DNA from: JBKHHU01 sp046539045
GTDB taxonomy: Bacteria; Planctomycetota; Phycisphaerae; SM23-33
Assembly: GCA_046539045.1 (NCBI GenBank)
Contig: JBKHHU010000109.1
Span: 1-11,755 of the forward strand
Direction: 5' to 3'
Length of the DNA: 11,755 nucleotides
The translations under genes were made by a program, and so were the position numbers. Shown in pieces: positions 1 to 6,275 of the stretch. How positions within the stretch are numbered: the stretch's first letter is position 1; every line of letters starts with the position of its first letter. The notes beneath the pieces are model-generated. The model did no database searches. It was given only the letters and a program-made list of their open reading frames with translations, and was not told the DNA's origin.

Positions 1-446
1 GTGTCGAAGTAGAGGAACGCGTTGAGGTGTCGCACATCGGCGGAGTCGTTCCGCAGCGTGACCGTCCAGATTTCGCACGGATCCTCCCGCGGGACGAACG
101 TCCGCCACTGGCTGGCGATGCCTTGCTGGCTGCTGCGGATGATCTGATAGCCGAGTCCGACGGTGCAGTCGAACGGTTTCGGGTGGTCATCGACCCTGCC
201 GGCGTTGGCGGTCCAGAACTCGCCGCTGTCGGCATCGCGGAGATAGATCATGCGAGCGCCCTGGACCAGATCGGTCCGTCGGCCTGAGGTGTCCTGATAG
301 ACCCCGCGTCCCTGCCCGGTCTGGGATACGATCGCCAGATACTGATCGTTCCACAGGTAATTCAGCCAGGGCCTGGGCGGCTGGGGGGTGTTGATCGTGA
401 ATTCTAGTCCGTCGTCGGAAAAGTGTCCGAATTGTTCGTATTGCAT
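1..446 (-). CDS. GH94-family glycoside phosphorylase-like protein, N-terminal part (runs off the left edge)
   Basis: Only the first 148 codons are in the window; the gene continues beyond base 1. The N-terminus matches the opening of the glycosyltransferase-36/GH94 family (cellobiose, chitobiose and cyclic-glucan phosphorylases): a YxxFGHFSDDGLEF start, then PRPWLNYLW at residues 24-32, then a beta-rich stretch with YQDTSGRR (50-57) and IYLRD (67-71), as in the N-terminal beta-sandwich domain. These enzymes phosphorolyse beta-linked disaccharides or oligosaccharides in the cytoplasm; the catalytic (alpha/alpha)6 barrel lies outside the window, so substrate cannot be inferred. The ATG at 446-444 is well supported: an in-frame TGA closes the frame about 12 codons upstream and no other start codon lies between. 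The ribosome site is weak (AAGG, 8 nt before the ATG). A gap of 146 nt and a promoter-like site separate it from the sigma operon, so it is probably transcribed on its own. Confidence 0.8.
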   Translation of the reverse strand, partial: MQYEQFGHFSDDGLEFTINTPQPPRPWLNYLWNDQYLAIVSQTGQGRGVYQDTSGRRTDLVQGARMIYLRDADSGEFWTANAGRVDDHPKPFDCTVGLGYQIIRSSQQGIASQWRTFVPREDPCEIWTVTLRNDSADVRHLNAFLYFD

Positions 447-493
447 TGCGGTTGCCTTGCGGATGGAGGGAACTGCGAATCAGCATCGAAGGA

Positions 494-522
494 ATGATAG
501 AGACCTCCACGCGGCAAGTCGA
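494..522 (-). promoter_or_regulatory. Candidate sigma-70 promoter for the GH94 gene
   Basis: Read on the minus strand, TCGACT (522-517, four of six matches to TTGACA) is followed after exactly 17 nt by TATCAT (499-494, five of six to TATAAT). The predicted start would lie near 487, giving a leader of about 40 nt before the ATG at 446. Spacing and match are good, but this is found by eye and untested. Confidence 0.45.
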
Positions 523-592
523 GTGACCATTGCAGCCGAGCCGCGGCGGCGTCCGAAGTCAGAGTTCTCTGTATCCTCCGGGAATTTCGTAG

Positions 593-919
593 TCAGCCGA
601 CATCCTCCGCCAGTTTCACCGCCGTACCGTAGGCGACGAGTTCCGCCGCCCCGGCGAGGAGTTCGGACGTGCAGAAGTTCACGCCGATGATCGCGTCGGC
701 GCCGAGTTCGGCTGCGTCAGCGACCATGCGATCGATGGCCTGCTCGCGGGATTCGCCCATAAGCTTGGTGTACTCGCCGATCTCCCCGCCGACAACGTGA
801 CGGAAGATGGCGGTGATGTCGTTGCCGATGTGCATGGCGCGGATGGTGTTACCGCGGACCAGCCCGAGCGTCTGCACAACGCGTTTGCCCGCGATGGAGT
901 CGGTCGTTGACAGAATCAT
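593..919 (-). CDS. YbjQ/UPF0145-family small protein
   Basis: This 108-aa protein opens with MILSTTDSIAGKRV and carries LGLVRGNTIRA, GGEIGEYTKLM and ADAIIGVNF, the conserved blocks of the YbjQ (UPF0145, 'putative heavy-metal-binding') family; the length is normal for that family. Members form beta/alpha homo-oligomers and their molecular function is not firmly established, so the metal-binding label should be treated as a name. The start at 919 is chosen because ATGA overlaps the stop of the anti-sigma gene by 4 nt, a GAGAGGTGA ribosome site sits a few bases before it, and the family N-terminus begins exactly here. A longer reading starting at 1270 has an unrelated leader lying inside the anti-sigma gene. 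It is the third gene of a sigma/anti-sigma operon, which suggests that it acts in, or is an output of, the same stress response. A single Cys (in NFCTSE) is the only thiol. Confidence 0.85.
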   Translation of the reverse strand: MILSTTDSIAGKRVVQTLGLVRGNTIRAMHIGNDITAIFRHVVGGEIGEYTKLMGESREQAIDRMVADAAELGADAIIGVNFCTSELLAGAAELVAYGTAVKLAEDVG

Positions 920-1365
920 CGCTTCACCTCTCTGGTGTACTTGTCCACCTTGCTGACGGTCATTCGTTCGCGGACCAGCGAGACCAGCAGGATGATCCCG
1001 CCGAATACCACGGCCACCACGCCGACCTTCAGGGCGAAGGAAACAGCGGGGTTGGACAGGAAGCTCTCGATCAGCTTGAACGCCCCATAGCAGAGCAGGA
1101 CGATGATCCCGATCGAGAACAGCAGCCAGCCGAGCCGGCGTTCCATGCGATTGTAGACGTTGGCCCAATATCGCTCGAGTTCTTCCTCGGTCGGTTCCTT
1201 GAAAGTCACCATGGCCAGTTCCTCCTGGAGGGAGCGGTGTTCCTCCAGTCCTTGGCGGCAGTCGTCGCATTGTTCGAGGTGTTCTTCCAGGCGTTGCCGG
1301 TCGGCGGGTTCCAACTCGCCGTCGACATACGCCATCAACATGGTTCTGTACTCGTCACAACTCAT
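916..1365 (-). CDS. Membrane anti-sigma factor with zinc-finger (ZAS/zf-HC2) domain
   Basis: This 149-aa protein should bind and hold the ECF sigma factor encoded just upstream. The N-terminal cytoplasmic domain shows the zinc-associated anti-sigma signature: H29-x3-C33-x2-C36 (HLEQCDDC), preceded by CDEYRTMLMAYVDGEL and a Leu-rich helix, with Cys3 as a possible fourth ligand. Two hydrophobic segments follow, at about 79-99 and 109-131, joined by only about ten residues (ESFLSNPAVS), and a short basic tail is left inside. Both ends should therefore be cytoplasmic with almost no periplasmic sensor, so any signal is more likely read in the membrane or cytoplasm (for example through the zinc/thiol site) than by an external domain. 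It overlaps the sigma gene stop by 4 nt (ATGA) and the YbjQ start by 4 nt, which implies translational coupling and fixed stoichiometry. The ATG at 1365 has an AGGTGA site before it. Confidence 0.88.
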   Translation of the reverse strand: MSCDEYRTMLMAYVDGELEPADRQRLEEHLEQCDDCRQGLEEHRSLQEELAMVTFKEPTEEELERYWANVYNRMERRLGWLLFSIGIIVLLCYGAFKLIESFLSNPAVSFALKVGVVAVVFGGIILLVSLVRERMTVSKVDKYTREVKR

Positions 1366-1907
1366 ACTTCACCTGCGAGCTTCAGCTTGAGCAACTTCCT
1401 TGCGGCGTGCAATCGGGAGGTCACGGTTCCGATCGGTACGTCCAGCGTCTCGGCCATGTCTTTGTAGCTCATCCCCTGGAAGTGGCTCATGACGATAACC
1501 TCCCTGTGCATAAGGGGTAGCGTCCGGACCGCTTTCCAGACCCTGACTTTGCGTTCGTTCTGCTCTGCCAGCAGAACCGGATCGGAATCCGGGTTGAGGT
1601 GCGGGTGCACGTCATTGAGTTCCACGGTTTTCCGCCGGCCTCGCTTTCGCAGACGGCTGATGCAGACATTCCGCAGGATCGTCGAATACCAGGTGAAAAA
1701 GCGGGCCGAGTGGTTGAATCGCTTGATCGCTTTCCATGCGCGCACGAAGGCTTCCTGCGAGGCGTCCTGTGCCTCATCATAGTTGCCCAGGATCAGGGAG
1801 GCGGTACCGCGGGCGGGCCCGGCGTACTTTTTGACCAGCACGCCGAATGCTTCGCGATCGCCTTCCTGGCTGCGGCGGATCAATGACGATTCCGACGATT
1901 CTTCCAT
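1362..1907 (-). CDS. ECF-type RNA polymerase sigma factor (sigma-70 family)
   Basis: This 181-aa protein is the standard size for an extracytoplasmic-function sigma factor. Region 2 spans about residues 20-88, with the core-binding DASQEAFVRAWKAIKRF helix (48-64) and FTWYSTILRNVCISRLRK (71-88) contacting the -10 element. A short linker follows, then region 4 at about 123-176, with LPLMHREVIVMSHFQGMSY and the helix-turn-helix YKDMAETLDVPIGTVTSRLHAARK (148-171) that reads the -35. There is no extra C-terminal or N-terminal sensor domain, so control should come from the anti-sigma factor that overlaps its 3' end by 4 nt. The ATG at 1907 is used because the alignment to the family begins within a few residues; the ribosome site (GGGA) is weak, which would keep expression low. 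Which genes it controls cannot be read here, though autoregulation of the operon is common for this class. The ECF subgroup was not determined. Confidence 0.93.
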   Translation of the reverse strand: MEESSESSLIRRSQEGDREAFGVLVKKYAGPARGTASLILGNYDEAQDASQEAFVRAWKAIKRFNHSARFFTWYSTILRNVCISRLRKRGRRKTVELNDVHPHLNPDSDPVLLAEQNERKVRVWKAVRTLPLMHREVIVMSHFQGMSYKDMAETLDVPIGTVTSRLHAARKLLKLKLAGEV

Positions 1908-1938
1908 GTGCGTCCCAACTGAATCGCTGTTTCACCTG

Positions 1939-1990
1939 AATATACGCGACGTGAGGTACGCATAATCGCCGATATGTGGAGGTTTTCCAA
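1939..1990 (-). promoter_or_regulatory. Possible promoter region of the sigma operon
   Basis: Read on the minus strand, TTGGAAAAC begins at 1990 and TATATT (five of six to TATAAT) lies at 1944-1939. These two are too far apart to form one promoter. Either TATATT is a housekeeping -10 with a poor -35 (start near 1932, leader about 25 nt), or GGAAAAC is an ECF-like -35 for autoregulation, with its -10 around 1966-1960 (ATTATG). The sequence does not decide between these. Confidence 0.25.
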
Positions 1991-1992
1991 TG

Positions 1993-2014
1993 AAAAAACG
2001 CGACGGTTCGGCGC
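1993..2014 (-). terminator. Probable intrinsic terminator of the ADP-ribosylglycohydrolase gene
   Basis: On the minus strand, 13 nt after the stop codon at 2028, GCG-C-CG-AAC-CG-T-CGC forms a short hairpin (five pairs with one internal mismatch, 3-nt loop) and is followed, after one G, by six T residues (1998-1993). The stem is short, but the T-run and the placement between two same-strand genes fit a terminator. Confidence 0.45.
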
Positions 2015-2027
2015 AGCAGGGGGGCGA

Positions 2028-3431
2028 CTACTGCGGATCTCTTACCCGCTTCCAGACGGTCGCTGTCCGCCGGGCCAGGTCGATCATCTTCGTCTGCTGA
2101 AAGCCGATCATGTTCGGGCGGATCGTGTCATTCAACTGCCCGGCCAGGTGTTCGCCGAATGCTTTCCGCCCGGCTGCCGCACCGACGATCGAGCCGACCG
2201 TCGCACCGTTGCAGTCGGTATCCAGCCCGCACATGACGGAAATCTCGGTCGATTCCTCCGGGTTCGTCTTCCCATAGAACAGGCTGAGCACGCAGATCAG
2301 GGCGTTGTTGATGGTGTGGACGGGGTCCATTCCCGCATAGGCCTTGTCCAGCCGGTCCATGCAGTCTTCCCACGTGTCGCACTGCTCGAGCCACTGCAGG
2401 CACTCCCGAGTGGCCAGCGCGAGCCTGCATTCAGAAGGGATTTCCGACAGGCCGATCTCGACGAGTTTTCGCGGATCGCGTTCCACGAATGCTGCCGCCT
2501 GGATGGCTGCGAACATCATCTCACCGTAGATCCCGTTGCGCTCGTGGGTCCAGCAGGCGTCTCGGTATGCCAACTCTGCCGCCTTCTCCGGATTGCCCGC
2601 GCAGGCCCACGCCCAGCCGTCGGAGCGGATCTGGGCGCCGATCCACTCCCGGTACGGGTTCCGGTGCCGGCGAGTAAACTCCGGTGTGGCGTCCATCCCG
2701 CCGCCTTTCCAGCGCACCGAATGGTTCCAGAAGTTGAGGATCGCCTGGGCCTCTGCCGTGCAGATGGCCCCGAACGGGATGTGATCGCTCCAGTACAGGG
2801 CGACGTCGGACCAGCCAAAGTCCGGGCTGTGCTTCTCCAGCACGCCGAGCCCGACGAGGCTGTAATGGATGTCGTCGTCGGCCGGCATGTAGGCGATCTG
2901 CTCGCGCGTCGCTTCCTGCGGGCCGAGACCCTTACCGGTTTCTGTATCCTCACACGGCATGCCTTCTACGTCGCGTCCGCTGAAGTAGTCCCGTAGCGGC
3001 CAGTCGTTGCGAAGCTGCAGGTACCGCTTGATCCGACGTCTGCCGACCAGCTTGCCGTCCCTGCGGGACATGCCCATGCCCTCGACCGGTTTGCCAAGGG
3101 CACAGCCGACACTCCGACCCGTCCACGCCCCGTGCAACCGGTCCAGCAGTTCCTCTTGGCTGGGATTCCACTGGAAATTCCGCGGCCCATCCGGCCGGGC
3201 GGCGCGGATACTATTCAGGTCACTCGGCTCGCGGGCCAGCAGGTCCGCATCCGGCTGGAGCCCCATCAGCTCGTCGTAGAGCGGGTCGATTACGGCAGTG
3301 TTCCAGGCATCTTCTTCCGGATCCAACTGCTCGATACGCCGAAACAGATCCTCCGGGATCTCGCATCCTTCATCCCGCCGCTGCACGAGTTCCTCGCGAA
3401 GCGAACCCAACGCACTGGTCCAACCTGCCAT
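2028..3431 (-). CDS. ADP-ribosylglycohydrolase-family (ARH/DraG-type) protein
   Basis: A 467-aa protein of the ADP-ribosylglycohydrolase superfamily, all-alpha enzymes that use two Mg ions to cleave ADP-ribose from proteins or small molecules. Visible family marks, in order: LDRLHGAWTGRSVGCALGKPVEG (97-118), which lines the entrance to the active site; PADDDIHYSLVGLGVLE (183-199), whose acidic run D185-D187 matches the first metal motif; RNGIYGEMMFAA (298-309); VHTINNALIC (371-380); and GLDTDCNGATVGSI (402-415), the C-terminal metal motif with D404 and D406. All key acidic residues are present, so it is likely active. There is no signal peptide, so it should be cytoplasmic. It carries about 95 extra N-terminal residues before the core, rich in charge. 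The start at 3431 has a GGAAGGA site 8 nt upstream; a longer reading from 3515 would pass through the topA terminator hairpin. The gene sits alone between two terminator-like hairpins. The substrate is unknown, because many members of this family are not protein hydrolases. Confidence 0.85.
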   Translation of the reverse strand: MAGWTSALGSLREELVQRRDEGCEIPEDLFRRIEQLDPEEDAWNTAVIDPLYDELMGLQPDADLLAREPSDLNSIRAARPDGPRNFQWNPSQEELLDRLHGAWTGRSVGCALGKPVEGMGMSRRDGKLVGRRRIKRYLQLRNDWPLRDYFSGRDVEGMPCEDTETGKGLGPQEATREQIAYMPADDDIHYSLVGLGVLEKHSPDFGWSDVALYWSDHIPFGAICTAEAQAILNFWNHSVRWKGGGMDATPEFTRRHRNPYREWIGAQIRSDGWAWACAGNPEKAAELAYRDACWTHERNGIYGEMMFAAIQAAAFVERDPRKLVEIGLSEIPSECRLALATRECLQWLEQCDTWEDCMDRLDKAYAGMDPVHTINNALICVLSLFYGKTNPEESTEISVMCGLDTDCNGATVGSIVGAAAGRKAFGEHLAGQLNDTIRPNMIGFQQTKMIDLARRTATVWKRVRDPQ

Positions 3432-3478
3432 TAACAGAGTCCTTCCTTCTATCCCGATCGTTCTGCGTTCCACCACAA

Positions 3479-3507
3479 AAGCCCAAGGGCTATCGCTCCT
3501 TGGGCTT
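3479..3507 (-). terminator. Terminator-like hairpin downstream of topA
   Basis: Perfect 10-bp inverted repeat, AAGCCCAAGG (3479-3488) and CCTTGGGCTT (3498-3507), with a 9-nt loop, beginning 25 nt after the topA stop. Read on the minus strand, the stem ends in a T-run of only four before GTGG, so termination may be partial. The other strand has no T-run, so it belongs to minus-strand transcription. The hairpin is also about 48 nt upstream of the ADP-ribosylglycohydrolase start, which leaves read-through into that gene possible. Confidence 0.65.
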
Positions 3508-3532
3508 AGGGGCAATCAGGATGTGCCGGGAG

Positions 3533-6070
3533 TTACTTCTCCGCCGGTTCGACTTCGGTGACCTGCGGTTTGTACTGGTCGCCGACGTCCTCGCCTTCGA
3601 GCGTCTTGACTCGCGGCTGGGGGTGGGCTGCTTCGTGCTTTTTGAGGCGGCCTTCGAGGTCCTGCTTGACATCGTCGTCGAGTTTGGACCAGGCGACGCG
3701 CCCGCGGCATTTCGGGTACTTTGAGCAGCTCATCCACGGCCCGCGTTTGCCGCGACGGAGGTTCACCGGCGCTTCGCATTTGGGGCACTTGATGTCCTCC
3801 ACCAGAAGCGGCGGCGGCGAGGGGTGCTTGATGAAGCCCTTGCGGTCCAGGTTCACGATGCCGCTGCAGTCCGGATAGCGGGTGCAACTGAGGAACGGCC
3901 CGTATCGACCCTTCCGTAACATCATGGCTGAGCCGCATTCCGGGCAGGCGATGTCGGTCTGCTCCGGATTCTTCGGATTGCCTTCGCGGTCGACCGGGGC
4001 AGCGTATTTGCACTCCGGGTATTGTGCGCAGCTGAGGAAGCGGCCATTCTTGCCGAAGCGGTACATCGTGCCCGCGCCGCACTCGGGGCAGGTGTGCGGG
4101 GCCGGTTCGGTCTCCGCCTTGGCGTGGACCATGTTTTCCATCGCCTTGTCGAGCTTCTGGTGGAAGGGGCCGTAAAACTCCTTCAGCAGGCGGACCCAGT
4201 CCTTGCCCTCGTCTTCGACGTCGTCGAGCTGGTTTTCGAGGTTCGCGGTGAAGCGGACGTCGAAAATGCTGGGGAAATGCTTGATCAGCTTATCCGCGAC
4301 AACGCGGCCGAGGTCGGTCGGGCGGAAGGAGCGGTTCTCCTGCTCGACGTACTTGCGGTCCTGGATGGTCTGGATGATCGCCGCGTAGGTACTCGGGCGC
4401 CCGATGCCGTCGGCCTCCAGGGCGCGGACGAGCGACGCTTCGCTGTAGCGGGCGGGAGGCAGCGTAAAGTGCTGGGTGGTATTGACGTCCACACCGGCGA
4501 TCGTCTGACCCTCATCCAGTGCCGGGAGGATCTGGTCTCCACCCTTGGGCAGCCCGGCAACTTTGTAGAACCCGGGGAACTTCAGCGTCCGGCCCGACGC
4601 CTTGAAATCGGCGCGTCCGTCCGGCGTGTCGGCCGAGATTGTCGCGTCGGTCACTTCCCAGATGGCGGGCTTCATCTGACAGCCGACAAACCGTTGCCAG
4701 ATCAGTCGGTAGAGCTGGTACTGGTCGGGGCTCAGGATGCTGCGAAGCTCGTCCGGGTGTCGTGTCGCGTCGGTGGGGCGGATGGCCTCGTGGGCTTCCT
4801 GCGTCCTGCCTCGGGCGGCGTAGAAGTTCGGTTTCTCGGGCAGGTAGTCGCCGCCGAATTGTTCGCCGATGTACCCGCGGACCTGCCGGATGGCTTCGCT
4901 GGACAGGTGGGCACTGTCGGTACGCATGTACGTGATGAGACCGGCATGGCCTTCGCCCGGAATATCGATTCCTTCGTACAACTGCTGGGCGATCCGCATG
5001 GTCCGTTGTGCGGCGAAACGCAGCCGCGTGCTGGCGGCCTGCTGGAGCGATGCGGTGCGGAACGGGGCCGGCGGTTTGCTCTTGGACTGCCGTTTCTTGA
5101 TTTCGGTGACGCTGAACTGCCCGGCCTTTTCTTCGGGGAGCTTTGCGACGACAGTGACGAGATTTTTCGCGGGCCCTTTGCCCTTGGGGTCTTCCTCGCG
5201 GATGACGTCTTCGACTTCCAGACCCAGCGCTCGGACGATATCAAGGCTCTCGTCCGCATTATCCGATGCGAACTTATCTCCTTTCCAAGTAACGAGTTCT
5301 GCACGGAAAGAGTCGTGTTCGGAGAGGAATTCCTGCTGGGCGGCCTTGGTGGGCGGATTGCCTTTTTCGTCGGTCTGGCTGAGCAGTTCGGCCCACCGGC
5401 GGGCGATTTCCTGGGCCTGGTCGGTACGGGTCGTGAAGATCGCGGAGACTTTCCAGTATTCATCCGGGATGAAGGCCTCGATCTCGCGTTCGCGTTCGAC
5501 GATCAGTCTGACCGCGACGGTCTGAACCCGACCGGCCGAGAGCCCGCGGGCAACCTTCTTCCACAGCAGGGGGGAAACCTCGTAGCCGACGATGCGGTCG
5601 AGTATGCGCCGGGCCTGCTGGGCGTTGACCTTGTTCATGTCGATTCCGCGCGGATGCTCAAACGCCGCGCGGATTGCCGGGGCGGTGATCTCATTGAAAA
5701 CGACGCGGCGGATTCGCTCTTCCGGCACTTTCAGAGACTCGGCCAGGTGCCAGGCGATGGCTTCTCCCTCGCGGTCAAGGTCGGTTGCGAGGTAAACTTT
5801 TTCTGCCTTCTTCGCGTCCTTACGAAGCTCCGAAAGCATCTTTTTCTTACCTTGGAGCGGTTCGTACTTCGGGCTGAAGTCGTGCTCGAGGTCCACGCCC
5901 ATTTCCTTCTTCGGAAGGTCGCGAACATGGCCCATCGATGCTTTGACAATATAATTATCGCCGAGATAACGGTTTATTGTTTTCGCCTTGGCGGGTGATT
6001 CGACGATGACCAAACTCTTGCCGTTGGCCGAATCGGACTTCGCCGCGGATTGTTTCTTCGTTTTTGCCAT
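3533..6070 (-). CDS. topA: DNA topoisomerase I (type IA)
   Basis: An 845-aa enzyme that relaxes negatively supercoiled DNA by single-strand passage. The TOPRIM domain comes first, with VIVESPAKAK (E24) and the metal-binding ATDLDREGE (D97, D99, E103). Next is the gate region NKVNAQQARRILDRIVGYEVSPLLW (146-170) and GLSAGRVQTVAVRLI (176-190). The active-site ITYMRTDS places the catalytic tyrosine at 381. SLVRALEADGIGRPSTYAAIIQTI (546-569) follows. The C-terminus has three four-cysteine topoisomerase zinc ribbons: C661/C664/C681/C687, C709/C712/C729/C735 and C762/C765/C782/C788. A Lys-rich N-terminal tag (2-18) and a charged insert of roughly 90 residues (220-310) are the less conserved parts. 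The start at 6070 is preferred over an in-frame ATG at 6088, because the TATAAT box at 6097-6092 would place the transcript start at or after that upstream ATG; 6070 has CAGG just before it. It is a housekeeping gene, probably single-gene in transcription. Confidence 0.97.
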   Translation of the reverse strand: MAKTKKQSAAKSDSANGKSLVIVESPAKAKTINRYLGDNYIVKASMGHVRDLPKKEMGVDLEHDFSPKYEPLQGKKKMLSELRKDAKKAEKVYLATDLDREGEAIAWHLAESLKVPEERIRRVVFNEITAPAIRAAFEHPRGIDMNKVNAQQARRILDRIVGYEVSPLLWKKVARGLSAGRVQTVAVRLIVEREREIEAFIPDEYWKVSAIFTTRTDQAQEIARRWAELLSQTDEKGNPPTKAAQQEFLSEHDSFRAELVTWKGDKFASDNADESLDIVRALGLEVEDVIREEDPKGKGPAKNLVTVVAKLPEEKAGQFSVTEIKKRQSKSKPPAPFRTASLQQAASTRLRFAAQRTMRIAQQLYEGIDIPGEGHAGLITYMRTDSAHLSSEAIRQVRGYIGEQFGGDYLPEKPNFYAARGRTQEAHEAIRPTDATRHPDELRSILSPDQYQLYRLIWQRFVGCQMKPAIWEVTDATISADTPDGRADFKASGRTLKFPGFYKVAGLPKGGDQILPALDEGQTIAGVDVNTTQHFTLPPARYSEASLVRALEADGIGRPSTYAAIIQTIQDRKYVEQENRSFRPTDLGRVVADKLIKHFPSIFDVRFTANLENQLDDVEDEGKDWVRLLKEFYGPFHQKLDKAMENMVHAKAETEPAPHTCPECGAGTMYRFGKNGRFLSCAQYPECKYAAPVDREGNPKNPEQTDIACPECGSAMMLRKGRYGPFLSCTRYPDCSGIVNLDRKGFIKHPSPPPLLVEDIKCPKCEAPVNLRRGKRGPWMSCSKYPKCRGRVAWSKLDDDVKQDLEGRLKKHEAAHPQPRVKTLEGEDVGDQYKPQVTEVEPAEK

Positions 6071-6091
6071 GGGAACCTGTAAATGCATTCC

Positions 6092-6097
6092 ATTATA
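6092..6097 (-). promoter_or_regulatory. Promoter -10 box of topA
   Basis: A perfect TATAAT on the minus strand. Transcription should begin around 6086-6084, leaving a leader of about 15 nt that contains the CAGG ribosome site before the ATG at 6070. No good -35 is seen 16-18 nt upstream (AAGTTC or CAAGTT), and a G-rich spacer lies between. A weak -35 with a GC-rich discriminator or spacer is the kind of promoter that could respond to supercoiling, but that is inference. Confidence 0.6.
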
Positions 6098-6191
6098 GAG
6101 AGCCCTCCCCGGCCGAACTTGCTTGCTCGGGCCAAGGGGGCATCATCTTTGGAGCCGCGTCGGGTAAATGTCAAGCCTGCGATGGATTTTT

Positions 6192-6233
6192 CGGTAATCC
6201 AAGCGGGGAAGTTTACCTGTTTCTGGATTACCG
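6192..6233. repeat. Perfect 10-bp inverted repeat between the 144-aa hypothetical and topA
   Basis: CGGTAATCCA (6192-6201) and TGGATTACCG (6224-6233) are perfectly complementary around a 22-nt spacer. Flanking GGA/TCC triplets and A/T-rich bases allow a longer imperfect stem. Neither strand has a proper T-run after the stem, so it is not a standard intrinsic terminator. It lies 43 nt after the stop of the upstream minus-strand gene and about 95 nt before the topA -10 box. It could be an operator (a dimeric site with widely spaced halves), an mRNA-stabilising hairpin, or a member of a dispersed repeat family. Confidence 0.6.
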
Positions 6234-6275
6234 GATTTCCTCTGAGGAGCGGAAACTGGTACATCCCGCCGGGCA

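Noticed and set aside
530..560. GC-rich self-complementary patch (around CCGCGGCGGC) behind the YbjQ gene as a terminator
   Set aside because: There is no T-run on the minus strand, and a short GC palindrome is expected by chance in this composition.
920..1270. N-terminal extension of the YbjQ protein up to 1270
   Set aside because: The extra 117 residues lie inside the anti-sigma gene and look like an out-of-frame reading. The ATG at 919 has the operon overlap and a ribosome site.
1974..2996. 340-codon plus-strand frame antisense to the ADP-ribosylglycohydrolase gene
   Set aside because: It is a shadow frame. The minus-strand protein carries conserved family motifs throughout.
3432..3515. 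N-terminal extension of the ADP-ribosylglycohydrolase to 3515
   Set aside because: It would start inside the topA terminator hairpin and lacks a ribosome site. The ATG at 3431 has GGAAGGA at good spacing.
4022..5998. Long open frame of 658 codons on the plus strand, antisense to topA
   Set aside because: topA on the minus strand is unambiguous with all its motifs. The opposite frame is open because of GC-rich codon bias and shows no family motifs.
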